From Hepatocystis sp. ex Piliocolobus tephrosceles (lineage: Eukaryota > Apicomplexa > Aconoidasida > Haemosporida > Plasmodiidae), in contig CABPSV020000400.1 of assembly GCA_902459845.2 (NCBI GenBank), positions 1 through 11,681 on the forward strand: a DNA stretch of 11,681 bases. The letters are read 5' to 3'. Shown here piece after piece: positions 1-9,065 of the stretch. The number at the start of each line of letters is the position of its first letter. The stretch's first letter is position 1. Under the pieces are notes generated by a model. The model saw only the letters and a list, made by a program, of their open reading frames with translations, was not told the DNA's origin and searched no databases. A program made the translations under genes and the position numbers.

Positions 1-20
1 ATATATAAATACATATATAA

Positions 21-125
21 ATAAATAAGTAAATAAATAAGTAAATAAATAAGTAAATAAATAAGTAAATAAATAGATAGATAAATGGATAAATAAATAG
101 ATAGATAAATGAATAAATAAATAAG
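21..125. repeat. AT-rich tandem repeat, 12-bp period grading into GATA-like units
   Basis: The unit aagtaaataaat recurs with GT dinucleotides at 29, 41, 53 and 65, an exact 12-bp spacing. It then passes into two near-identical blocks containing agatagataaat at about 74-95 and 100-120. This is a simple-sequence satellite with no coding potential. Confidence 0.8.
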
Positions 126-172
126 TTAATGGACAAGTATTTTACATGCATTAGCACAGTAACATTAAGAAG

Positions 173-210
<38 letters not shown>

Positions 211-551
211 GTAAAAAATGACAAAATTATACAAAGAACCAGAAAGAAAGAAAAAACCACATAAAATAAATTAAGGGTAAAAAACATTAATTAAGAAAAA
301 TAAAATGATCGGATATGTTATAAATGAAAAAAAAAAAAAAAAAAAAGGAAGTACATAATGGTATATTTTGCTTTTTAAGCATTTTATAAAAAAATAAAAA
401 CAACGTACACAAATAAATGCATATAAGATAAAAAGAAAAAAGAGAAAGCATAAAAATTGAAAAAAATACAAAAAGTGTCAAAAATATAAAAATACACAAG
501 CGTGAAAAGTAGTAAAAAAAAAAAATCGAGTAGAAGGGGTGTACAAAGTAA

Positions 552-591
<40 letters not shown>

Positions 592-1195
592 CGTCATGTC
601 ATGTCACACACAAATATGTAAACCTTTTTAAGACGTAAGAACATAAGAATTTGTATAATTAATTTACAATAAAGTGAACATAATTAAAAACGGTTATAAA
701 CTGTATTGTATATGTATAAAAATATAATAATACAATAAAAAATATGTATTCTTTTAATGTTCTTATTTATAAAATTTTAATACATTAATTTAATACATTA
801 ATTTTATTTTTTCTTTTAATTCAAATTTTAATTTGGAATTTTATTTGGATTAATAAAAAAATGTATACATATATATAATATATATACGTGTTTCGTTATT
901 TTATTATTAGAAAAAATACCCATGTGTAAAAATGTGGTATTGCAAATTTGTCTCCGTTTTGTTTAATCATTTATTCATTTACTTATTTTTTTTTTATTCT
1001 TTTTTATTATTTTTTACACACACCTAGTTGCAATAGTTTTATAAATAATACTTCTTTCTACAGTATTTGTATTGATATTACAGCCTTAAAAGGATTGTTA
1101 ACTCCAACAAAATAAAATGCTACAAAATAAAAACAGTTTTTTGGTATTTGTTTTTATGATACATATAGAAAAAAAACATTACTATATACAATTAA

Positions 1196-1231
<36 letters not shown>

Positions 1232-1498
1232 GTATTATACACAAGCACATAATTAAATTTTGCTGTGTTTTGTTGGTAAAACAATAAATCTATCATTATT
1301 TTGAGGTAAAATATAATTTTTAAACGTTTAGCTCATATTTATATATGTATACCAAACACAAAATAATTAATTTTACAGATCTTAATATATAATTATACCA
1401 TCTCCTTTTGAGCAAAAACCAATATCATCCATATGTTATAAAAATATGTTTCATTTGATATAGTAGTACCATTAAAAATTTTATTAAAAGTTGTACTA

Positions 1499-1529
<31 letters not shown>

Positions 1530-1749
1530 ATTCAGTATGACATATTAATAATAATTGTGTAAATGTGTTTTTTATTTTTTTTTTTTTAATTTCGTCATTC
1601 AAATTGGTTAAAGGAAAGAAAAAAAAAAAAAAAAAAGGAAAAGTATGGCTCATTTTTTATTTACATAGAACAGCTAGTATAATATGTATACCCATAGTTC
1701 GTATATATTTTTTTTTTTTTATAAGAGAGCAAGAAAAACATTCGTATTC

Positions 1750-1813
1750 CTTAATGGCTTATTTTAATGGCTTATTTTAATGCTTATTTTAATGGCTTAT
1801 TTTAATGGTTTAT
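1750..1813. repeat. 13-bp minisatellite, five copies
   Basis: The unit tttaatggcttat is repeated in tandem. Copies run at 1751-1762, 1763-1775, 1776-1787 (one G missing), 1788-1800 and 1801-1813 (C to T change). It lies just before a run of 30 A at 1825-1854. It contributes to a spurious 71-codon open frame at 1565-1780. Confidence 0.85.
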
Positions 1814-1824
1814 TCTTCAGTGCG

Positions 1825-1857
<33 letters not shown>

Positions 1858-2180
1858 TGAGTGAATTTTGAAATAGCTTTCGATCACATAAATATATATA
1901 TAGATATTATATATATATGTACATATTTAATATATACCAATAAATTAAAAAAACAGTATTGATTGATTGATTTTTTTTTTTTTTTCTTTTTTTTAACACT
2001 GTTAAGTATTTGTTTTCTACATATGTTGTTTTTTTTATGCCCATTTTTTAGGTGTTACATTTTTTTGCAACATTTTGTCATACATATATTCGCAAATATA
2101 TACAACCAAACATATACGTATTTATGTACAAACTGATGGGTGAAAAAAAAAAAAAATAAAATAAAAAAAAATAAAATAAA

Positions 2181-2182
<2 letters not shown>

Positions 2183-2237
<55 letters not shown>
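2183..2237. repeat. 55-nt poly(A) homopolymer
   Basis: An uninterrupted run of 55 A is preceded by shorter A runs broken by single T residues (2143-2182). Such poly(dA:dT) tracts are common in Plasmodium intergenic DNA. The exact length is unreliable in most sequencing methods. Confidence 0.85.
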
Positions 2238-2239
<2 letters not shown>

Positions 2240-2396
2240 AAAGAATTTTTAAGTAAAAACAGAAAACTGTTAAACTATTTTTACCTTAAAAATTTTTAGC
2301 ACTATTATTTGTAAGATCTAGAAAAAAATAAAACATAATAAGTAATACAAAAGAAAATATAGAACAGTATGTCATAACATAAATGGTATTGATAGA

Positions 2397-2429
<33 letters not shown>

Positions 2430-2432
<3 letters not shown>

Positions 2433-5266
2433 CATTGTTTCAAACACGCTTTCATCTTTTTTAAAAGGTATAATATAAGCACATTTAATTTTTTTATTTC
2501 TGTTCGTAAAGGCGGAGAAAGGACCTTAAGAAATGACATAAATTATGTTTATTTAAATGAACTATTAACATATGAAAAAAAAAGTATAAAAGACAATATA
2601 ATAAATAACAAAAAAAATAAAATAAAATATTTAATTAAATTAAATAAAGTAAATGGTGGTATACAATTAAAATGTACAACTTCTTTAATTTATTTATTAT
2701 CATTAAGATGTAAATATATTGAAAGTATATGGTTTAACGTTTCAAAAAATGTACCTTGTACATCTATAGCTAGCTTAAAAAGTATCATAACAAATATTGA
2801 CTGGAATAAATATATAAACTATGAAGATTTAAAATATATTTCTTTAAAAATTATATGTACGAATTCGAAGTTATTCGATGTATCGGCTATTAAAGAGGCA
2901 ATTAACGAATCCTTACGTTTGGTTGTGCATAAGCATGACACAAGTGGTTATTTATTTAACGACAAAAATGTGAATGACAGAAGAAGCGACCAATCAATAA
3001 ATCAATCAATAAACCAAACAAAAGATCAATCAATAAACCAAACAAAAGATCAATTAATAAACCAAACAAGAGATCAATTAATAAACCAAACAAAAGATCA
3101 ATTAATAAACCAAACAAAAGATCAATCAATAAACCAAACAAAAGATCATTCAATAAACCAATCAATAAATCAATCAATCTCCAGTTTAACTATTAGAGAA
3201 GGTAATGACACATTATATAATTTATCTAAAATGTATAATAAAAAAAAAAGTGTTAATAACAATGTTGATACGTTTTGGAACTTAATTTATGTCCATATTG
3301 ATGAAAACATAAGTAACATAAATTTAAAATTTAGTGGTAAATTATCACCTCGTTTTTATGAATATGTACATATGCCTGAACTTGAATTTGTTAAAAATTT
3401 TGAAGAAAGTAATACAATTAATTTTAATTCTCTTTTTAATGAAAAATATCAAATTAAAAATAAAAAAATAAAAAACATTGTTCATAATAGTATCCCTTTT
3501 TGGTCTATTTCGGAGGAAAAAAAAAAGTTAAATATAGATTATAATAATAGCCTAATTGAAACAGATGAAAATTCAAAACATTATAGATATATTTATTTTC
3601 GTGATAAGGGGGTGAACAAATATATAAATAATAACCATTCGAAAAATGATACTGCCATTAATATAAAAGAAAGAACACATAATAGCGTTTTAATGAAAAT
3701 TAATGATAACGATGAACATAGGGTAAATTGCAATAAAAAAAATAAAAATGTAAACAACAGTATCAGTAACAGTAGCAGTAACGGTACTAGCAACAGTATC
3801 AGTAACAGTAGCAGTAACGGTACTAGCAACAGTATAAGCAAAAGTACTAACGACAGTACTAGCGACAGTACTAGCAACAGTACTAGAAACAGTACTAGCA
3901 ATAGTATAAGCAACAGTACTAGAAACAGTACTAGCAACAGTACTAGCAATAGTACTAGCAACAGTACTAGCAACAGTATAAGCAACACTACTAGCAACAC
4001 TACAAATGGCGTCACAAAATATAATCCCCAATTATATAACAATATTAATACTTACTTAAATAATATGGAAATAAAAAGAATGAATTATTACAATAACGTT
4101 TATTTTTTATCAGATGATTGTTATGATACAGTTAGTTGTGTATATGCATTAATAATTCAAAAATGTTTAAAAAAAAAAAAAGAAAATATAAATATTAATA
4201 TACTATGGGATCCATTTTGTGCTAATGGTAACATTATTTTTGAATTATGCTCTTATTTATTGAATATACCTTTATATAATGAAAAAGAAATATTACCTTT
4301 TATGAATTTAAAAATCTATGATAAAAAAGAATTTGACTATATATATAATTATGTAAAACAAAATTATAATTTTAATTTATTTAATAAGAATATACAACTT
4401 ATAGGGACTGATAATAGAAGCATGATGATAACTGATTGTAAAAAAAAATTAGTTAGGTTTGCAATTTATTACAAGAATTTTTTTCAAATGGAAAATGTAA
4501 CAAACATAAGTACAGAAGTGGGTGTAGACACAAACACAAACACAAACATAGATATAAAAGAGAAAAATATAAAACACAACTCCTTTTTAAAGAATGTTTT
4601 AAAATATAAGTTAGATAATGAAACAGATGATGTAGAAGAAGCGGTGATTAATGATCAATTAAAATATAATAAAATTAATTTACCAAAACAAATATTAGAT
4701 ATAAATTTTGTTAAAGATATGGATTTGTTATATGATATGAGCAACCAAAAAAAGAATGATAAAAATGTAAAAAATAAAATTGGGAATATTATTTTTACTG
4801 TACCTGATACTAAAAATACCAACACATGTAGTAGTACAAGTGTTAGTACAAGTGTTAGTACAAAAGTTAGTACAAAAGTTAGTACAAAAGTTAGTACAGA
4901 TGGTAATAATTGCAACGACAATGTTAGTGGTGATGATACATTTTCTTGTGATAATAACCTGACTGAACAAACCAAATCAGAGAAAGATTTAAAAATTGTA
5001 GCTCCTAACATAAATACTATGTCCATATCAACAGAAAAAGATAAAAAATATAATTTTAATTTGCCTATTGATATATCTTTTCATAAGGCCCATTTTTTTA
5101 ATGTAGCTCCGTTTGTAAAAAATGCTTTTATTATTACGAAAATCCCACACTTTAGTTATTCCAAGGTATGTAAAAAAAAAAAAAAAAAAAAAAAAAAGGG
5201 ACCCTTAAAAATGTGTAGTAGCAATGTAACATCATTGTGGAAACAGTTGTAGTTGTAATGTAGTTA

Positions 5267-5335
<69 letters not shown>

Positions 5336-5711
5336 TTTGTTTAGTCTTATTTACCCGTTATCAATTCATCACTTTATTTTATTTTTATTTTTATTTTTTT
5401 TTTTTTTTTTTTATTACTTGTAGGAATTGGGCATGAACAAGAAGACATTTATTTTGTATGAACAGTTTGATCATATGCTTAGCTCAAAAGATGACTGGTT
5501 AGGAGTTTATGTGTTGACAAGAGGAAAAGCTTTTATCAGTAAATCGAAACTAGAATGGAATAAAATTATGTCATTAACTGATTCGAAAGGACGAGTATTA
5601 ACTTTACTTAGCTGGACTGGGCGTAAAAAAACGTTATACTCTCTTTCGTCTCAAGATGATAAGTTAAAAGAATTAGAAAAGTTTAGTGATCAGTTAAAGT
5701 TGGATTTTTAA
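2430..5711 (+). CDS. putative THUMP-domain RNA methyltransferase (RlmL/UPF0020-like), two exons
   Basis: The CDS joins 2430-5165 and 5424-5711, giving 1007 residues with a phase-0 intron. Residues about 70-165 resemble the THUMP region of RlmL-type enzymes (GG76-77, then an IDW motif and a SKL segment). The Rossmann methyltransferase part shows motif I DPFCANGN at 594-601 (family pattern DPxCGSGT) and GTD at 659-661 as the acidic SAM-ribose position. The IITKIPHF segment at 901-908 aligns with the family's IITNPPY motif IV. Exon 2 supplies the C-terminal strand region (GVYVLT onwards). Low-complexity inserts lie at 188-251, 442-525 and 802-823. The family methylates guanines in rRNA or tRNA using SAM; this substrate is unknown. 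The N-terminus (MHCFKHAFIFFKRYN) is basic and hydrophobic and could be an organellar presequence. The start is the first in-frame ATG, directly after an A32 run. Family assignment is fairly firm; activity is uncertain because motif IV is degenerate. Confidence 0.8.
2991..3182 (+). repeat. coding 24-bp repeat (QTKDQ[S/L]IN), eight imperfect units
   Basis: Eight 24-nt units encode residues 188-251 of gene 1, with consensus QSINQTKD and variants QLIN, QTRD and HSIN. A 4-residue substructure (QSIN/QTKD) shows within it. The repeat separates the THUMP core from the next conserved stretch and keeps the reverse strand open, giving a false antisense frame. Confidence 0.9.
3753..4004 (+). repeat. coding Asn-Ser-Thr repeat, 12-bp unit with a 36-bp duplication
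   Basis: Residues 442-525 of gene 1 are built on aacagtactagc-like 12-nt units encoding NST S. The 5' part contains two identical 36-nt copies at 3759-3794 and 3795-3830. This is a hydrophilic, probably disordered insert between the THUMP and methyltransferase parts. Two long antisense frames cross it only because of the repeat. Confidence 0.9.
4833..4898 (+). repeat. coding 12-bp repeat encoding ST(S/K)V
   Basis: Five and a half units of agtacaagtgtt or agtacaaaagtt encode residues 802-823 of gene 1. The repeat sits in a long hydrophilic insert between the SAM-binding motifs (594-661) and the motif IV region (901-908). Confidence 0.88.
5166..5423 (+). other. intron of gene 1 (258 nt)
   Basis: The donor is AAG/GTATGT at 5166 and the acceptor is ACTTGTAG ending at 5423, after a T-rich stretch. 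Both exons are phase 0: exon 1 ends on codon 912 (Lys) and exon 2 begins GAA TTG GGC. The junction reads SYSK/ELG, as expected just after motif IV in RlmL-like enzymes. The intron holds an A run at 5172-5197, a TA microsatellite at about 5263-5288 and 46 T at 5289-5334. Without splicing, the frame reads through a Lys run to a stop at 5250-5252 and loses the C-terminal domain. Confidence 0.88.
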
Positions 5712-5950
5712 AAAATAAACAAATAAGACTTTTTTTTCTTTTATTTTATAAAATTATTTTGCTCTACAAGGTTATATATGTATATATTATTGCACAAAAA
5801 ACGGTTTCCGAATAGGAGCTATATTTTTTATCAATACGTTTATATAAATTACCATTATGGCTATATTCCCCTTTTTTTTTTCTTTTTTTTTGTCAAAAAT
5901 TAATAAGCTGAAATATTTACATTATACTTTATTTGTTTGTTTGTTTGTTT

Positions 5951-5990
<40 letters not shown>

Positions 5991-6445
5991 ACTCTTTTGT
6001 AACGCTTCCAAATAAGTATACATATACGTATGTATATATTATACCTTTCCATATCTTTTGCATGTTCTATAGAAGTAAAAACCATGCTACAAACAGTACA
6101 ACATATGTTTTTTTTTCTTTTTTTTTTTTTTTTTTTTTTACTAATTAATAATACACTTTATTTTTTCTACCGTTATGTTTTAATTTGTTAACTATTTTTT
6201 TTTTTTTTTTTTTTTTGAGGGGGAGGGGAGGAATTAAAACAAAAAGAATTCAAAGTATGGCATAAAAAAAAAAAAAAAAAAAAATAATAAAATAAAAAAA
6301 ACGTTAAAAATAAGGTGTAAAAAAAAAAAAAAAGTACGTTCAAATACTTACAAACACGTTCAAATGCATTCGCATTAAAATACATTAAAGTATATTCAGG
6401 TAGCGAATAAAAAAGAAAAAAAAAAATGATTTCAGCTTTCATATA
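5712..6445. other. intergenic spacer between genes 1 and 2
   Basis: This 734-nt head-to-tail spacer should hold the 3' UTR of gene 1 and the promoter and 5' UTR of gene 2. It contains 34 T at 5952-5985, further T runs at about 6122-6139 and 6194-6216, and A runs at 6263-6283 and 6319-6333. A 10-mer, acgttcaaat, is repeated at 6336-6345 and 6356-6365, 20 bp apart, about 80-110 nt before the gene 2 start. A less AT-skewed patch lies at about 5798-5822. No gene is supported. Confidence 0.7.
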
Positions 6446-6446
6446 A
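6426..6446 (+). promoter_or_regulatory. upstream ORF overlapping the gene 2 start (TAATG)
   Basis: A seven-codon mini-ORF including the stop (ATG ATT TCA GCT TTC ATA TAA, peptide MISAFI) ends at 6446. The last A of its stop is the A of the gene 2 ATG. If the transcript starts upstream, scanning ribosomes would meet this AUG first, and translation of gene 2 would need leaky scanning or reinitiation. The sequence is seen directly; the regulatory role is inferred. Confidence 0.45.
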
Positions 6447-8541
6447 TGAAAAAAAAAAAGGAAGAGATTAGAAGATGCATACTTGTCATGTTTATTTTCC
6501 TTTTTTATTTTATAACCATCAACAACTGTGTTATAATTAATCAACTTAATCAATGTATAATACAAAACGGGCAAGATGTTATAAACAAACATAAAGACAG
6601 TTCTACAAAAAGGGACTTATTTTCAACTCCATATACTATGAATAAAAAAAGAAAAAATTCAAACAATGTGTTAATTCAAAGTAATACGTGTTACTTTATC
6701 AGTAAAAAGGAGGAAGGGAGTAAAAGCAAAAGTAAAAGCGAAAGTAAAAGCAAAAGTAAAAGCGAAAGTAAAAGCAAAAGTAAAAGCGAAAGTAAAAGTA
6801 AAAATAAGAAAATGTTAAAAGCAAAAAGTAGTAAAATAAAGAAAGTTCCCTTTTTTATAAAAAACATATACACAATAAGAAATAAACCATATTATAAAAA
6901 TAGTAGCTATACAAAAAGTAATATACTGAAAGAAGTAACCCATGACATTTCTAACTTATGTGCTACAAATTATAATATAAATACTAGCAGTTGTGATAGT
7001 AAAGATATAAGCCTAAGTTCTGAAATGATAGAGCATTTGAATTTTAAGTTTGATGAAGAGTGTAAAGATATAATGATTCGAATTGGTAACTTCTTAGAAA
7101 TGTCTCCCCAACTTGTGTTTAAATATGTTTGTGTTAAATTAAATAAGTTATTTACGAATATATATACAAATGAGAATAAAAACATTCCATTTTGTAGTAC
7201 AGAACATACATATAATATAAATAATGATACGATAAAAAATAACAAATTTAAAATATATTGTATATTAGGACTAAAAATTTTAAAACTTTTTTTAATTAAA
7301 TATTTAAGATCTATAAGATTATGTATACCCAAAGAAGTACGTAAAAGATATTGTTATGATTTTTTAAAAATTGAATATATATCTAAAATATATGATAAAA
7401 AATATAATTTAATTGATTATGATATTTTTAATAAACTTTCTGATAAATTAAAAGTGAAATTAATATATTTCTATATAGCTTTAAATCCAAAAGATGTACC
7501 AAATATATTAATAAAAATATTTAAGAAAGCAAATTATAACAATGAAAATGAAGTTTTATATAAATATATTAAAAGTTGTAAATTTACATCAAGAGGTGGT
7601 AAAAAATTTTATCATAAAATTTGTAAAGAATATATAAAACTGTTTGAAAAACATAAATTAATAAAAAAACATTCAAGTGATGATGATATATTATGGCAGC
7701 GTTTTTATTTTCTCATCAAAAAACATAATTCGGATATAATTAACTGTAAAAAATTATTAAAAGAAACGTACCGTTTAATTTTTAGTAAAATTAATTTTGC
7801 TACAAGTAAATTAGTTTATTTATTTGAAAAAAAAGGTTACAAAATTTTTGAACCAATGCACGTAAATGTTTTAGACAAGCACAGAGAGCATGTCAACATG
7901 TATGATGAAATGTGTAATAAACATGCAAATACATTCGACAAATCCAACGAATCGAGCGAAACTAACGGACCCAGTTTAAATAAATTACTGAAAATAGGAC
8001 ACCATAACAAAAAATGTGTTATAAATTATATTACTAATTTAAAAAAATTTATTATTACTTATATAGAGAAAAATAAAAGTATATATAATAATTTTTATAT
8101 TTTAAAAAAAAATTTGAATGTTAGTAAAAATGAATATTATGATCATAACATAACGCCAATGACGAATCTTTTTCATTTAACACAGTTTGAAGAAAGTGGA
8201 GTAAAAAAGATAGACAATAGTGGTGGTAGTAGCAATAGTAATACCACTAGTAGTAGTACCACTAGTAATAGTACCACTAGTAGTAGTACCACTAGCAGTA
8301 GTACCACTAGCAGTAGTAGTGACAGAGAGGAAAATGAAAAAAAAATTATTCGTGAAGATATACAACTTTATTGCAATGAAATTATAAATAACACAATCGA
8401 TAACATTTTAGATATAATTATTGAAAGTAGTGGATTTGTAAATACAAAAACGTTGTTAGGAATTTACAGTTCAATAAAAAATAATAAAAATTTTAAACTC
8501 TTTCATTTTAGAAATAAGTTTGATACATATCCGGTGAATGG

Positions 8542-8545
<4 letters not shown>
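6446..8545 (+). CDS. conserved-type Plasmodium protein of unknown function with N-terminal signal sequence
   Basis: This single-exon frame encodes 699 residues. I do not recognise the family. The N-terminus has a basic stretch (MKKKKEEIRR) followed by a hydrophobic segment at residues 11-25 (CILVMFIFLFYFITI) and a small or polar cleavage-like area near 26-28, which fits a signal peptide or signal anchor. Residues about 35-180 are rich in Lys, Asn and Ser and include three SKSKSKSE repeats at 92-115. A bipartite apicoplast leader is therefore possible but unproven. Residues about 190-490 are less repetitive, very Lys-rich and probably helical, with scattered Cys. A Ser/Thr tract follows at 592-625, and then a compact C-terminal segment. 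The start is the first in-frame ATG; Met15 (6488) is an alternative that would remove the charged n-region. The stop lies at the head of a 48-A run. An added 3' exon cannot be fully excluded because GTGAAT follows codon 696. Confidence 0.75.
6719..6790 (+). repeat. coding 24-bp repeat (SKSKSKSE) x3
   Basis: Three identical 24-nt units (agtaaaagcaaaagtaaaag + cgaa) encode residues 92-115 of gene 2, followed by a degenerate SKSKNKK. The product is highly charged and probably disordered. Confidence 0.92.
8219..8320 (+). repeat. coding Ser/Thr tract with 15-bp units (TTSSS)
   Basis: Units of accactagtagtagt encode residues 592-625 of gene 2, a Ser/Thr/Asn-rich linker. It separates the Lys-rich central region from the C-terminal segment (EDIQLYCNEI onwards). 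Confidence 0.88.

Positions 8546-8591
<46 letters not shown>
8544..8591. repeat. 48-nt poly(A) homopolymer starting in the gene 2 stop codon
   Basis: The run begins with the last two bases of the TAA stop (8543-8545) and continues uninterrupted to 8591, followed by a short GT repeat (gggtgtgtgtgtgtg). It is genomic DNA, not a processed poly(A) tail, since AT-rich sequence continues without target-site signs. Confidence 0.85.
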
Positions 8592-8594
<3 letters not shown>

Positions 8595-9033
8595 TGTGTG
8601 TGTGTGATAATGTTTTATTATTACCACCCCTTTTATTTTTTTATCACTATTAAAGTATTTTTTATTCATTTGTATTTTTAACCTTTTTTTAATTTTAGTC
8701 TGTTTGCTTGTTACAATTACTAGACAAAAAAAAAAAAAAAAAAAAAAGTACTTATTGAAAAAAACACTTATTTTTGTGCTAATCATTAATACATATTTTT
8801 TTTTTTTTCATACAATTTTTAGACTGTCAAAAATAAACCCTTAAATATATATATATATATATATATGCACGTAGCCATATGTACTTTTTTTATTTTTTTT
8901 TTTTTTATTATTATAGTTTTATGTTGTCATATATAACATAGTTATCTGTTTACATAGTTATTATTAACATAAATATGTGTAAAAATAAATACTTACATAT
9001 TTAAAAAGTTTTAACAATTTAATCATATATGCA

Positions 9034-9065
<32 letters not shown>

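Larger units (their letters stand above)
1..2429. other. intergenic region upstream of gene 1, no supported gene
   Basis: No convincing coding region is seen on either strand; the short open frames here are by-products of A or T runs and encode Phe- or Lys-rich strings. The region holds AT microsatellites (about 188-210, 571-590 and 1198-1230), T runs (27 T at 1499-1525), A runs (30 A at 1825-1854, 55 A at 2183-2237, 32 A at 2399-2430), a 12-bp repeat at the left edge and a 13-bp repeat at 1750-1813. It presumably contains the promoter and 5' UTR of gene 1, but I cannot place a transcription start. No tRNA- or rRNA-like sequence was recognised. Confidence 0.7.

Noticed and set aside
1..125. 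Telomeric or subtelomeric repeat
   Set aside because: The units are AT-only 12-mers and GATA-like blocks, not the GGGTT(T/C)A telomere repeat of Plasmodium, and core housekeeping genes lie nearby.
271..499. Hydrophobic minus-strand frames near the left end
   Set aside because: They are made mainly of Phe codons from A runs on the plus strand, with no family resemblance.
2956..3177. Minus-strand frame of LIDLLFGL repeats
   Set aside because: It is the antisense reading of the SINQTKD repeat of gene 1.
3593..4042. Long minus-strand open frames (3593-4042 and 3690-4031) opposite gene 1
   Set aside because: They are composed of Leu/Val or Ala/Ser/Thr/Val strings that mirror the NST codon repeat; the plus strand carries the conserved domains.
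4655..5026. Minus- and plus-strand frames over the STKV repeat
   Set aside because: They are repeat shadows without independent conserved sequence.
5217..5252. Gene 1 ending at 5252 after a poly-Lys stretch
   Set aside because: GTATGT at 5166 and a TAG acceptor at 5423 join exons in phase and restore methyltransferase homology, so the 5166-5252 extension is taken as intron.
6336..6366. Repeated acgttcaaat, similar to a tRNA/pol III B-box core
   Set aside because: It lacks the rest of the B-box consensus and any clover-leaf or A box nearby; noted only as a possible promoter repeat.
6188..6592. Minus-strand frame across the gene 2 start
   Set aside because: It is Phe- and Lys-rich from homopolymers and overlaps the signal-sequence coding end of gene 2.
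6970..7332. Minus-strand 120-codon frame inside gene 2
   Set aside because: It is antisense to a non-repetitive coding stretch and has no recognisable domain; chance openness is likely at this A+T content.
8544..8591. A48 run as the tail of a retroposed transcript
   Set aside because: No target-site duplication or processed-gene features are visible, and similar long A runs occur across the whole window.
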